From contig NZ_JAKRFI010000001.1 of assembly GCF_022348165.1 (NCBI RefSeq), positions 930,001-994,000 of the forward strand: 64,000 nucleotides of DNA, in the 5' to 3' direction. The notes under the pieces are model-generated. The model did no database searches. It had not been told where the DNA came from and saw nothing but the letters and a program-made list of their open reading frames with translations. The position numbers and the translations under genes were made by a program. Shown piece after piece: positions 56,260 to 63,763 of the stretch. Position 1 is the first letter of the stretch. Every line of letters starts with the position of its first letter. This stretch comes from Halomonas sp. McH1-25. GTDB taxonomy: Bacteria > Pseudomonadota > Gammaproteobacteria > Pseudomonadales > Halomonadaceae.

Positions 56260-56979
56260 ATGAGCCATTATTTCGTGACCGGTACCGATACCGATGCCGG
56301 CAAGACACTCGTCACTGCCGCCCTGCTCGCCAAGGCACGTCGGCAAGGGCGGACTACATTGGGTCTCAAGCCGGTCGCGGCCGGCTGTGAGCGTAACGGC
56401 GGTACGCTGCGCAATATCGATGCCTTGCTGCTTCAGGCATTCTCATCGCCGCCGGTCGAATACGCTGCAGTGAATCCGGTGGCGCTGGAACCACCCATCG
56501 CTCCCCATCTGGCCGCCCGGCGCGCAGGGCTGCGACTGCATCTCGATGAGCTAGAAGCTGCAATTCGCGGCACCCTGGCCGTGACGCCGCGGAATATCGT
56601 TCTCATCGAAGGTGCAGGTGGCTGGCGAGTCCCGCTCAACGAGACGGAGGATCTCAGCAGCTTGTCGGTTCGACTCGGCCTGCCGGTCATTTTCGTCGTC
56701 GGCATGCGCCTGGGCTGCATTAGTCACGCCCGACTCACGCTGGATGCCATCCGCGCCGACGGCCTACACGTGGCAGGCTGGGTAGCGACCCAGATCGATC
56801 CTGCCATGCGCGACTACGACGATAACCTAGAAACGCTACACCAATGCCTGGAGGCGCCCTGCCTAGGCGCCATTCCCTGGCTCGGCGAAGGGTCGACTAA
56901 AGGGAACGATTTGCTTGCATTACAGGCAAAAGCCGAGCGGGCAGCCGAATATCTGCATGGACTTGAGGATAGCGATTGA
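56260..56979 (+). CDS. bioD: Dethiobiotin synthetase
   Basis: ATP-dependent ring closure of 7,8-diaminopelargonate to dethiobiotin. The P-loop-like motif is FVTGTDTDAGKTLVTAALL at the N-terminus, followed by GLKPVAAGCER, IEGAGGWRVPLNETEDLSSL, and GLPVIFVVGMRLGCISHARLT. 239 aa. It is the last bio gene here; bioA is not in the window. Its 3' end overlaps the -35 of the tRNA-Leu promoter, and no terminator separates them. Confidence 0.96.
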   Translation: MSHYFVTGTDTDAGKTLVTAALLAKARRQGRTTLGLKPVAAGCERNGGTLRNIDALLLQAFSSPPVEYAAVNPVALEPPIAPHLAARRAGLRLHLDELEAAIRGTLAVTPRNIVLIEGAGGWRVPLNETEDLSSLSVRLGLPVIFVVGMRLGCISHARLTLDAIRADGLHVAGWVATQIDPAMRDYDDNLETLHQCLEAPCLGAIPWLGEGSTKGNDLLALQAKAERAAEYLHGLEDSD

Positions 56980-57003
56980 CTTGGCCGAATCGGTCCGTAA
57001 AAT
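56976..57003 (+). promoter_or_regulatory. tRNA-Leu promoter
   Basis: TTGACT (56976-56981), a 16-base spacer, and TAAAAT (56998-57003), placed 22 bases before the mature tRNA. The -35 overlaps the bioD stop codon. The -10 lies in a small dyad CCGTA-AAA-TACGG. Confidence 0.8.
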
Positions 57004-57025
57004 ACGGCGACTGCTAGCCCCTGAT

Positions 57026-57110
57026 GCGGATGTGGTGGAATTGGTAGACACGCTGGATTTAGGTTCCAGTGCCTCACGGCGTGGGAGTTCGAGTCTCCCC
57101 ATCCGCACCA
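57026..57110 (+). tRNA. tRNA-Leu (anticodon UAG)
   Basis: An 85-base class II tRNA. The acceptor stem GCGGATG pairs with CATCCGC and CCA is encoded at 57108-57110. The anticodon stem CTGGA / TCCAG encloses loop TTTAGGT with anticodon TAG, reading CUN leucine codons (CUA best). A long variable arm (TGCCTCACGGCGT region) and the T-loop GTTCGAGTC are present. This is a leuW-type gene. It has its own promoter inside the end of bioD. Confidence 0.97.
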
Positions 57111-57321
57111 AAAGAATCTCTACAGCATTGGTTTTTACGCAGCTCCTTCCCTGTACTTTGTTTCGATCCACAGCACAGCCACATCCCATAGCAAGCATTC
57201 GCCGTATCGCAGTTTAGGGGCGTGCGCCGACATGGCATGAGCGCAGTTCTGCATATCAATGCGCGGGCAGCCTGCTTGATGGAATATGCGCAGCCTATGC
57301 AGCGATTTCTGTTTGGTGGGC

Positions 57322-57492
57322 TGAAAATAATAAAGCCCGGCCTGTTAAGGCCGGGCTTTGCGTGGCGTGATGCGTCCTGCTGCCCACTCATGAGCCATCC
57401 TGCTCATGCATCCTTGGTTCATCAGGCTTCCTTGCCCGGGTTCCATTGCGACATCTCCATGTCTACGTGAGTCACTATGCCTGCTTTGGACG
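57322..57492 (-). ncRNA. CsrB/RsmZ-like CsrA-binding sRNA (copy 1)
   Basis: No protein gene fits this stretch. On the minus strand it carries six GGA motifs. Two sit in hairpin loops: the perfect seven-base stem CATGAGC / GCTCATG closing loop AGGATG (57389-57408), and GGC-AAGGAA-GCC (57425-57436). Loops of the AnGGA type are the binding sites of CsrA/RsmA. It ends in a strong terminator, stem AAAGCCCGGCCT / AGGCCGGGCTTT (57332-57359), then TTTATTATTTTC. A TAGATA box at 57499-57504 would place the 5' end near 57492 (about 170 nt). A GacA-like box lies upstream. The 5' end is approximate and the function is inferred from structure. Confidence 0.78.
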
Positions 57493-57522
57493 AGCAGTTA
57501 TCTAACCCATGTTAGGAACTCA

Positions 57523-57540
57523 TGTAAGAGATCGCTGACG
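57523..57540 (-). promoter_or_regulatory. GacA/UvrY-like activating box, copy 1
   Basis: TGTAAG-AGATCG-CTGACG, compared with the GacA upstream consensus TGTAAG-N6-CTTACA: the first half is perfect and the second matches at four of six positions. It lies 18 bases upstream of the proposed -10 of sRNA copy 1. GacA/UvrY directly activate csrB/rsmZ-type genes. Confidence 0.6.
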
Positions 57541-57605
57541 TAATACGTAGGCGCCAAGGTAAAGGGGTGTGCTGTACCCCATGTGTCGCAGCTTTGGGGC
57601 AATGA

Positions 57606-57628
57606 GAGCCCCAGCGTGACTGGGGCTC
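57606..57628. other. Structured non-coding segment between the two sRNA genes
   Basis: A perfect nine-base stem GAGCCCCAG / CTGGGGCTC with five-base loop, enclosed by GTCGC (about 57584) and GCGAC (about 57630), and preceded by GGGGTGTGCTGTACCCC. The nested repeats suggest a folded RNA or a protein site. No T-run on either strand, no reading frame of merit. Function unknown. Confidence 0.4.
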
Positions 57629-57805
57629 AGCGACGCAAGAAGGGACGAGCCTAGAAAGAGACCCGATTCGGTAAGGCGTCACCGCAACAACATAGCAAAG
57701 TAGATGACAAGCTAATCTTTGAAAAAGAGCTTTTTGTGACGCTATTTTTCATTTTGTATCCTGTCGTCATACTGGGCCGTGCACCGCGCATGCCGACGCC
57801 ATGCA

Positions 57806-57998
57806 TGAAGAAGAAAGCCCGGTCCAATGACCGGGCTTTCGACCGGGGCTCGTGTCCCTGCACGAACCCCTTACCGCACTCCTTACGAACTCCACGGGCA
57901 TCCTGTCCATGCATCCTTGGCTAATCGAGCGTCCTGCTCGTTCTTCCTTGATAGGCATCCTTGCCCTACCGCAAGTACACGATGCCATACAGTAGCGC
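57806..57998 (-). ncRNA. CsrB/RsmZ-like CsrA-binding sRNA (copy 2)
   Basis: Minus-strand sequence with about nine GGA motifs. Three lie in clear hairpin loops: GGC-AAGGAT-GCC (57954-57965), CGAGC-AGGAC-GCTCG (57926-57940) and TCGTG-CAGGGA-CACGA (57850-57865). It ends in the terminator AAAGCCCGGTC / GACCGGGCTTT (57813-57840), followed by TTCTTC. It shares long near-identical pieces with copy 1 (CCAAGGATGCATG...CAGGATG; GGGCAAGGA.GCC) and the same terminator type, so the two are paralogs. A -10-like TTTATC at 58005-58010 stands at about the same distance from the GacA box as in copy 1. Length ~190 nt; 5' end approximate. Confidence 0.8.
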
Positions 57999-58027
57999 AC
58001 GTGCGATAAACTTGGATCAGTGCTTTA

Positions 58028-58045
58028 TGTAAGAGATATACCACG
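58028..58045 (-). promoter_or_regulatory. GacA/UvrY-like activating box, copy 2
   Basis: TGTAAG-AGATAT-ACCACG. The first half is perfect; the second half is degenerate. The ten-base core TGTAAGAGAT is identical to the box before copy 1, and its spacing to the proposed -10 is about the same. Confidence 0.55.
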
Positions 58046-58342
58046 TGGAAAGTCAGGCAAAGGCGATTTGATTCCACAGGTTAAATTAGACAACCATTCA
58101 GTTATCCGACGTTTGTGTTTCGTATGTGGCTAGCCTTCTTTCATTCATCGATAACGCGCATTTTTGCAAAGCGGCTCCACGCGGTACATCCATACAAGCA
58201 ATAGAATCGAAAATACTTTACGTTAAAAACACAAAACATAACCAACTATTGGATAACTTCCGCTAGGTTCAAGATATGTGCAGCATGGAATGTATGTTTT
58301 CTATCCATGCAGTCAGGCAGGCGTTTCCGTTCTCATTCCTCT
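58046..58342. other. AT-rich gap with no gene recognised
   Basis: This stretch is visibly richer in A and T than its neighbours and has no credible reading frame. It contains a seven-base dyad GCATGGA / TCCATGC (58283-58310). It leads into a plus-strand terminator at 58343-58367, so a short plus-strand RNA may be made here. Confidence 0.4.
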
Positions 58343-58367
58343 CCCGGCGTATCGCCGGGCTTTTTTT
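58343..58367 (+). terminator. Orphan plus-strand intrinsic terminator
   Basis: Stem CCCGGCG / CGCCGGG with loop TAT, then C and seven T. It is oriented on the plus strand, where the nearest upstream gene is the tRNA 1.2 kb away. The minus-strand gene ending at 58395 cannot use it because its T-run is on the wrong side. Confidence 0.8.
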
Positions 58368-58394
58368 GCTCCATGTATTCACATCAAGAAAAAC

Positions 58395-58952
58395 TCATTC
58401 ACCCTTGTGGGTCAGGCTCATCAAATAAATGGCTATCGCCAGGGCCAGCACCGATAACGCAAGATAAATGGCATCCAGCGGTGTCTGAAATCGGATATCG
58501 ACCACGGCACGGAAGAACTCGATGATCACCGCCAAGATGACTACACGAGCAATCTTGTCTTTCAACTGATCGAACGATTCGACATTGAAGGGATGCCGTG
58601 GCGCGTAATCCTCCGCCTGTTCTATCGGCGAGACGAAAAGCCGATAGACGCCGAGACCAAAGATCAGTAGCACGATGGCGATCAGGTAGATATCCACGGC
58701 CATGACGATACTGGGCACGACCGTTTCGTGAATGTCCATCCCGCTTCCGAGAAGGTAATACGCTACGGTATCGCGGACGATGCCTAGAATATCGAGTGTC
58801 CCGATGATGAACAGTACCAATGCGCCAATCAAGCTGGGAACGACTGCTGCCATGACGAGAAAGCGGGAGTTCCAAAGAAAACGTTCCCAGCGACGCTCCA
58901 GCCTGCTTTGTGTCGTTTTCTCGGAGGGCGAATGCTTGGCCGGTTCGGGCAT
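58395..58952 (-). CDS. YqhA family membrane protein (UPF0114)
   Basis: 185 residues, four predicted membrane helices. The family motif AVDIYLIAIVLLIFGLGVYRLFVSPIEQAE is near residue 90, and LKDKIARVVILAVIIEFFRAVVDI is near 130. The ATG at 58952 (MPEPAKHSP) has GAGGA just upstream and is preferred to the frame start at 59015. UPF0114 proteins are inner-membrane proteins of unknown function, related by topology to small channels or transporters. Forms a minus-strand pair with the next gene. Confidence 0.85.
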   Translation of the reverse strand: MPEPAKHSPSEKTTQSRLERRWERFLWNSRFLVMAAVVPSLIGALVLFIIGTLDILGIVRDTVAYYLLGSGMDIHETVVPSIVMAVDIYLIAIVLLIFGLGVYRLFVSPIEQAEDYAPRHPFNVESFDQLKDKIARVVILAVIIEFFRAVVDIRFQTPLDAIYLALSVLALAIAIYLMSLTHKGE

Positions 58953-59047
58953 GATTCCTCGCAGTATCGAAGTAAGAAAGGATACCTTACAGCATACCGA
59001 TGTACATCGGCCCATTCATCTTTCATGGAAGCCGTACTGTGCAGTCA

Positions 59048-59716
59048 TTAACGCGGTCTTTTGAACAGCCTGGGGTTGCGCTCGATGAAAGTATCTATCC
59101 AACGCTTGAGGAAGATGCCTTGCTCGGCGTATTTCACACAACGCCACCCCAACAGGGAGACGACCAGCGCGCCGAGGGTGTTCATGATCAGGTCCCACAT
59201 GGTATCCGTCAGGCCGGCGGCATCGTTCAGCATGGCACGCTGCATGTTCGTATCGAACAGGCGGTCCATGCTGAATTCGAAGATTTCCCAGACGACGCCC
59301 ACACCAAGGGAAAACGCGAATGCAAATAATGCGACGAATCCCGGCACCATGGCCGACTCCCTAATCCGCGCTACTCCATTGGCCCCATAGGCCAGCAGGA
59401 AGCCCACGACACTGAACAGGCCACCGGATACCGTATGCAAGGCGATGTCCCACCACCAGAAGCGCGAATAAAAGCCCTTCCCTTCACCGAAGAAAAGCGA
59501 TGCGATGACGAAACCAAAGGCCAAGAGCTGCAGCGGTACGGGCGTCCGGATACGGAATTGGCGCTCGAACAGCACGGGAAAGAAGGTTATCAACACCACC
59601 AACAGACTAATGATGGCCAGATGCCACTGACGGCTCAACAGAGCGAGCAGTGCCTGAGCAACCAGACATAACTGCAATACAAGCGTTATCCATCGGCGAG
59701 GCCGCTTTTCCCGCAT
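59048..59716 (-). CDS. DUF2238/YjdF-like membrane protein
   Basis: 222 residues with about six membrane helices. Conserved polar residues inside helices are WWDIALHTVSGGLFSVVGF, GVGVVWEIFEFSMDRLFDTNMQ, and DTMWDLIMNTLGALVVSLLG. This pattern of D..LH..G, WEIFEF..D and DT..D is that of the DUF2238 (YjdF) family, which has no known activity. It ends about 95 bases before the YqhA start, on the same strand; they may be co-transcribed. Assignment by pattern only. Confidence 0.7.
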   Translation of the reverse strand: MREKRPRRWITLVLQLCLVAQALLALLSRQWHLAIISLLVVLITFFPVLFERQFRIRTPVPLQLLAFGFVIASLFFGEGKGFYSRFWWWDIALHTVSGGLFSVVGFLLAYGANGVARIRESAMVPGFVALFAFAFSLGVGVVWEIFEFSMDRLFDTNMQRAMLNDAAGLTDTMWDLIMNTLGALVVSLLGWRCVKYAEQGIFLKRWIDTFIERNPRLFKRPR

Positions 59717-60059
59717 CCCTTCTCTCCGTTAGCGATTAACGATACGGACAGCATAGGTAGGCGCCAAGCGCGCGCGCCAGCTCTCAGTGGGCAAGTGACC
59801 AATAGGACATAAAACCAGATTCAAGGTAGGCAAGACAGACGAAAAGAAAGGTGGGGTCCCGTCCTTGGGCGAGCATCCTTGCTCGTATTCCTCAGAGCGT
59901 TCCAAGCTCATGTCACCACTATCGCACACCTTACGGTTCTGTAAGCTTACCTGGGTTAAGTCTTCGCGTAAGACATTGCCGTCACGTTTATCAGAAAAAT
60001 TGCTTGAGCTGCCCTATCTCCCATTGCGCGGCATGCGCTCTCGCCACACAATATACTGG

Positions 60060-60182
60060 CTTGAAAGGGAGTATTCCTTGGCTGAGGCACCGCAGTTGTC
60101 CAGCCAACACTGCCATCGTCAGCACGGACGAGAGTCCCGGTGGCAGCAGTATCGCCTGGTCGATACGGAAGAGACTTTCGGT
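60060..60182 (+). promoter_or_regulatory. yybP-ykoY manganese riboswitch upstream of terC
   Basis: The leader of the TerC gene carries the order of conserved yybP-ykoY blocks. GAAAGGGAGTA (60063-60073) forms the 5' side of P1, ATCGTCAGCACGGAC (60115-60129) is the central block, CCCGGTGGCAGCA follows near 60136-60148, and GAAGAGACTTTC (60168-60179) closes P1 by pairing GAAAG with CTTTC. The aptamer ends 30 bases before the start codon, so translational control is likely, as in E. coli alx and mntP. A -10-like TATACT (60052-60057) lies just upstream. Confidence 0.85.
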
Positions 60183-60210
60183 AACCTTATGTCTACCGGA
60201 GAGACTCCCC

Positions 60211-61206
60211 ATGAGCGTTCCTGCCTGGGTGTGGCTGGCCACCATCGCCGCCGTCATTGCCCTGTTCCTGTTCGATTTCGCCTTTCATGCACGCAAGCCT
60301 CACGAGCCCACCATGAAGGAAGCGACCATTTGGTCCGTGTTCTTCATTACTTTGGCCATGCTTTTTGGGGTGGGGCTTTGGCTGGCCTGGGGTCCACAGT
60401 ATGGCACCGAATATTTTGCCGGTTTCATCACCGAAAAGAGTCTCTCGGTCGACAATCTGTTCGTTTTCGTGATCATCATGGCCCGCTTTGCCGTGCCACG
60501 GATCTACCAGCAAAAAGTGTTATTGATCGGTATCGCCATTGCCCTGATCATGCGCGGCATCTTCATTGCCCTGGGGGCCGCCGCCATTGCCCAGTTCAGT
60601 TGGGTCTTCTACGTATTCGGCGCCTTTCTGCTGTATACCGCCGTTCACTTGGCAAGAGACCACTTTCGTGGCAAGCACGATGCGGACGAGCCCAGCCAAC
60701 CTACTCGCATCGAGCGCTGGGCACAGCGTAAATTTCCGGCCACCGCGGAATATCATGGCAACCGGCTGTTCACCCGTATCGACGGCAAGCGTCTGGCCAC
60801 GCCACTGTTCTTCGTCGTCGTTGCCCTGGGATTCACCGATCTGCTGTTCGCGCTGGACTCGATACCTGCCATCTACGGTCTGACCAAGGAACCCTACATC
60901 GTCTTCACGACCAATGCCTTCGCTCTGCTCGGCCTACTGCAGCTCTACTTCCTGCTGGGCGGCCTGCTGGATCGACTGGTTTACCTTGGGCTCGGATTGT
61001 CGGCCATCCTTGGTTTCATTGGGGTCAAGCTGGTGTTCGAGGCACTACATACCAACAGTCTCGCCTTCATCAATGGCGGCGAACCAATTCATTGGACGCC
61101 GGAGATTCCCATCTGGCTGTCGTTGACGATCATTATCGGAACCCTGGTACTCACCACTGTCGCCAGCCTGCTTAAGACGCACATGACCCGCCCCGCCCCT
61201 CACTGA
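60211..61206 (+). CDS. TerC/Alx family membrane protein
   Basis: 331 residues with about nine membrane helices. TerC motifs are YFAGFITEKSLSVDNLFVFVIIMARFAVP near residue 68 and VVVALGFTDLLFALDSIPAIYGLTKEPYIVFTTNAFALLGL near 205; the paired acidic residues (SVDN, FALDS) probably bind a metal. The family includes Alx, implicated in manganese export and pH response, and the yybP-ykoY leader supports a manganese role here. The frame extends to 59851, but ATG 60211 follows the riboswitch and begins the first helix. A hairpin CGCTTGCACA / TGTGCAAGCG lies 35 bases downstream. Confidence 0.92.
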   Translation: MSVPAWVWLATIAAVIALFLFDFAFHARKPHEPTMKEATIWSVFFITLAMLFGVGLWLAWGPQYGTEYFAGFITEKSLSVDNLFVFVIIMARFAVPRIYQQKVLLIGIAIALIMRGIFIALGAAAIAQFSWVFYVFGAFLLYTAVHLARDHFRGKHDADEPSQPTRIERWAQRKFPATAEYHGNRLFTRIDGKRLATPLFFVVVALGFTDLLFALDSIPAIYGLTKEPYIVFTTNAFALLGLLQLYFLLGGLLDRLVYLGLGLSAILGFIGVKLVFEALHTNSLAFINGGEPIHWTPEIPIWLSLTIIIGTLVLTTVASLLKTHMTRPAPH

Positions 61207-61241
61207 CATCCACGTCACTCAGCGTCGTGGATCATGCTCAA

Positions 61242-61274
61242 CGCTTGCACAGGCCGGCATGGCTTGTGCAAGCG
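61242..61274 (+). terminator. Hairpin after terC
   Basis: Ten-base perfect stem CGCTTGCACA / TGTGCAAGCG with a 13-base loop, followed at 61285-61299 by a second small hairpin TGCCTA-ATC-TAGGCA. Neither has a clear T-run. Probable transcript end of terC. Confidence 0.45.
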
Positions 61275-61309
61275 AGACATGCCGTGCCTAATCTAGGCAT
61301 GATTCATGG

Positions 61310-61435
61310 TCAGGCGGCATAGCGGCGGATATCCAACCCATTAGGGCTGATGGCGGTCCACTACCGTGACACCATGACCTTGACGAGCCAGATAGTAGGC
61401 GCTGGTTACACCCACGACGCCACAAAAACCTTTAT
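61310..61435 (-). pseudogene. dadA: Relic of dadA (D-amino-acid dehydrogenase), ends fused
   Basis: Read on the minus strand, 61344-61421 encodes GVVGVTSAYYLARQGHGVTV then VDRHQP, which is the FAD-binding N-terminus of DadA (normally GSGVVGVTSAYYLAR). A TAA follows. One frame over, 61310-61345 reads NGLDIRRYAA-stop, resembling the C-terminus of Pseudomonas DadA (GLDISRY). So the gene appears to have lost about 1.1 kb internally, leaving ~27 first and ~11 last codons joined out of frame. Upstream, KVFV with ATA in place of ATG looks like the decayed start. Non-functional. Confidence 0.7.
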
Positions 61436-61461
61436 CGGAGTTATTTTTGGCAAATAGATGT

Positions 61462-62814
61462 CTATTTATTGCAATAAGCAGCTGTTTCATCTGCCTTTCC
61501 TGAGCTTCCTATCGAGCGGCGATACAGCCCCCAAGCCACGGCACCCGCCAGGCCATTGCCTACCGCCGCGCCTATGGCGATGCCCGGCACGCCACCTAGC
61601 TGCGCGCCTAGCCATAGACACGGCAGGTAGCAAACGAACAGCCGCACGCAGGACATGATCATGGCACGCAACGGCCACCCCAAGGCATTGGAGGCGGAGA
61701 CCACGAGCATACACACCCCCAGCAGCGCATAGCTGGGCAGCAGGCCGCGGATCAAGATGGCCAGCTCGATGCGAACATCGGGATTACCCGCAAGCAGACT
61801 GGCGACCCACGGCGCCAGCAGCGCCAGGACCAGGCCGAGTCCCAACTGCCAGACGACCACCACTTTCATCGCCAATGCCATGAGACGCCGAACCTGCCGC
61901 CAGTCGCCACCGCCGTAGCAGCGGCCGAGCCACGGTGGCAATGACATGGTCAGTGCCAGCACCACCATCAGCGACACAGTCTCGAGCCGGCTCGCCAACC
62001 CCCAGGCGGCCACAGCAGTTTCACCCAGATCGGCAATGATCGCCGTAGCCAACATGGCGGCCAGTGGCGGCATCAATTGGCTGACCATGGCCGGCGCGGC
62101 GATGCCCATGAAAGGGCGGGTCGAGGTCAGGGCCTCCTCGACCAGACCTTGGGTTGCCATCCAGTCGGTCTGCCGCAGGCGCCAGGCCGCTCCCCCCAGC
62201 CCTATTGCAAACGCCAGCGTGGTGGCCCAGGCGGCCCCGGGCAGCCCCAGCCCTGCCCAATCGCCAATTCCGAAAATCAGCAGCGGGTCGAGCGCCAGGT
62301 TGATCAGGCTGGTCAGCACCATCAGCTTGCCCGGCAGCCGGGTATCGCCGTGGGCGCGGAACAGACTGTAGCAAAAATAGAGTACGGCCCCGACCCAGGA
62401 TGCCAGCAACTGGGGTCCCCAGTAGCGGCGTATCAGCGGCAGAATGGCGTCGTCTGCCCCCAATTGTCGAAAGATGGGGGTCTGCCACCACCATAGGACA
62501 ATGCACAGCGCGGCGATCAGCAAGCTTCCGCCGAGCAGCACCAGGCTGCCCAGCCGGCGAGCCCGCGCCTCTTCCCCTGCCCCCAACGCACGGGAGATCA
62601 GCGCAGCGATGGCAATGCCGATACCGACCTGGACGCCGATGATGAGAAATGCCATGGGAAACGTGAACGACTGGGCCGCCAGGGGCGCGGTTCCCAGTCG
62701 GGCAATGAAGGCACTGTCGACGAGCTGGAATCCCAATAGGGAAAGCACGCCAAGCGCCATGGGCCAAGTCTGTTGCCAGAGCTGGCGTTGCAGAGAAGGA
62801 TGAGTCCGGTTCAA
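61462..62814 (-). CDS. MATE family efflux transporter
   Basis: 450 residues, twelve predicted membrane helices in two halves. It begins RQLWQQTWPMALGVLSLLGFQLVDSAFIARLG; the second half repeats the layout (FMGIAAPAMVSQLMPPLAAMLATAIIADLG). MATE proteins export cationic drugs, dyes or metabolites using sodium or proton gradients. It resembles the DinF/NorM-like branch, but the substrate cannot be set. Monocistronic. Confidence 0.93.
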   Translation of the reverse strand: MNRTHPSLQRQLWQQTWPMALGVLSLLGFQLVDSAFIARLGTAPLAAQSFTFPMAFLIIGVQVGIGIAIAALISRALGAGEEARARRLGSLVLLGGSLLIAALCIVLWWWQTPIFRQLGADDAILPLIRRYWGPQLLASWVGAVLYFCYSLFRAHGDTRLPGKLMVLTSLINLALDPLLIFGIGDWAGLGLPGAAWATTLAFAIGLGGAAWRLRQTDWMATQGLVEEALTSTRPFMGIAAPAMVSQLMPPLAAMLATAIIADLGETAVAAWGLASRLETVSLMVVLALTMSLPPWLGRCYGGGDWRQVRRLMALAMKVVVVWQLGLGLVLALLAPWVASLLAGNPDVRIELAILIRGLLPSYALLGVCMLVVSASNALGWPLRAMIMSCVRLFVCYLPCLWLGAQLGGVPGIAIGAAVGNGLAGAVAWGLYRRSIGSSGKADETAAYCNK

Positions 62815-62947
62815 GGCGTCTCCGTTACCAACGAGTCAATGGTCGAACCACGATCGGCAAGGATACAGAACCGGACGACTTTTGTGGTGACAGCACCGAG
62901 CCTGACGGGATAAGACACAGCGACTATCCAGGCCGCACAGACAGAGG

Positions 62948-63763
62948 TTACTTGTCCCACTCCGGCGCGAAGTCGGGATTGGCGATGCGTTCGCCGACGT
63001 CGAGTTTGCCGATACGCTGGATCTCGTCAGCGCTCAGTTCAATGTCCAACGCCTTGAGATTGGCCTCCTGATGGCTCGGCTTGGTGGACGATGGAATGAC
63101 GACGATGTCACGGGACAGCACCCAAGCCAACGCAATCTGTGCCGGTGTGGCGTCATGATCGGCGGCGATCTGGCTGATAACCGGCTCGTTCATGACCTTG
63201 CCGACGGCCAACGGCATGTAGCCCGTCACCTGCAGCCCTTGGCCCTGGCAATGCTTGGTCACCTTGTGATTGGCCAGGAAGGGGTGCACCTCGATCTGGT
63301 TGGTTACGAGCTGGTCGCCGCCAGGTGCAGCCAGCGCCTCGTCGATCTGCGCAATAGTGAAGTTCGACACGCCGATGCGCGTAGCCAGTCCCTTGCCGCG
63401 CGCCTCGTTCAGTGCACCGATGTACTCCGCCATGGGCACCTCGTCAGTGGGCGAAGGCCAATGAATCAAGGCCAGATCGATCTGCTCAAGGCCCAGCTTG
63501 CGCTGACTTTCCTCGAGCGAGGCAATCAGATCGTCATGCTGCAGGCGATCCCACCACACCTTGGTGGTCACGAAAATCTCGTCGCGCGGGATGCCGCTTT
63601 CGCGAATCGCTCTGCCGACATCCTCTTCGTTTCCATACATCTGAGCGGTATCGATGAGGCGATACCCCAGTTCCAGTGCCGATGTCACCGAGTCGAACGC
63701 ATCCTGCCCCTTCAGGCGAAAGGTTCCCAGTCCCATCCTCGGCAAAATATCGGTACGCGCCAT
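62948..63763 (-). CDS. Aldo/keto reductase (DkgB-like)
   Basis: 271-residue TIM-barrel oxidoreductase. Catalytic tetrad: Asp and Tyr in LIDTAQMYGNE, Lys in FVTTKVWWD, His in LALIHWPSP. The NADPH-binding VVIPSSTKPSHQEANLKA and C-terminal DVGERIANPDFAPEWD are typical of the YafB/DkgB 2,5-diketo-gluconate reductase group, which also reduces methylglyoxal. The ATG at 63763 has AAGGAG eight bases upstream; a TTG six bases earlier is less likely. A role in detoxifying the methylglyoxal made by MgsA is plausible, not shown. Confidence 0.9.
   Translation of the reverse strand: MARTDILPRMGLGTFRLKGQDAFDSVTSALELGYRLIDTAQMYGNEEDVGRAIRESGIPRDEIFVTTKVWWDRLQHDDLIASLEESQRKLGLEQIDLALIHWPSPTDEVPMAEYIGALNEARGKGLATRIGVSNFTIAQIDEALAAPGGDQLVTNQIEVHPFLANHKVTKHCQGQGLQVTGYMPLAVGKVMNEPVISQIAADHDATPAQIALAWVLSRDIVVIPSSTKPSHQEANLKALDIELSADEIQRIGKLDVGERIANPDFAPEWDK

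Noticed and set aside
57651-58000. Short open frames on both strands over the second sRNA
   Set aside because: They span terminators and GGA hairpins, lack ribosome binding sites, and have unnatural, Cys/Arg/Ser-rich translations.
58160-58220. Sigma-54 promoter (CrcZ-like RNA) before the orphan terminator
   Set aside because: A TTGCA is present, but there is no TGGC at the required distance, so a -24/-12 promoter cannot be supported.
58307-58525. 72-residue plus-strand open frame
   Set aside because: It runs straight through a perfect intrinsic terminator and then antisense to the YqhA gene.
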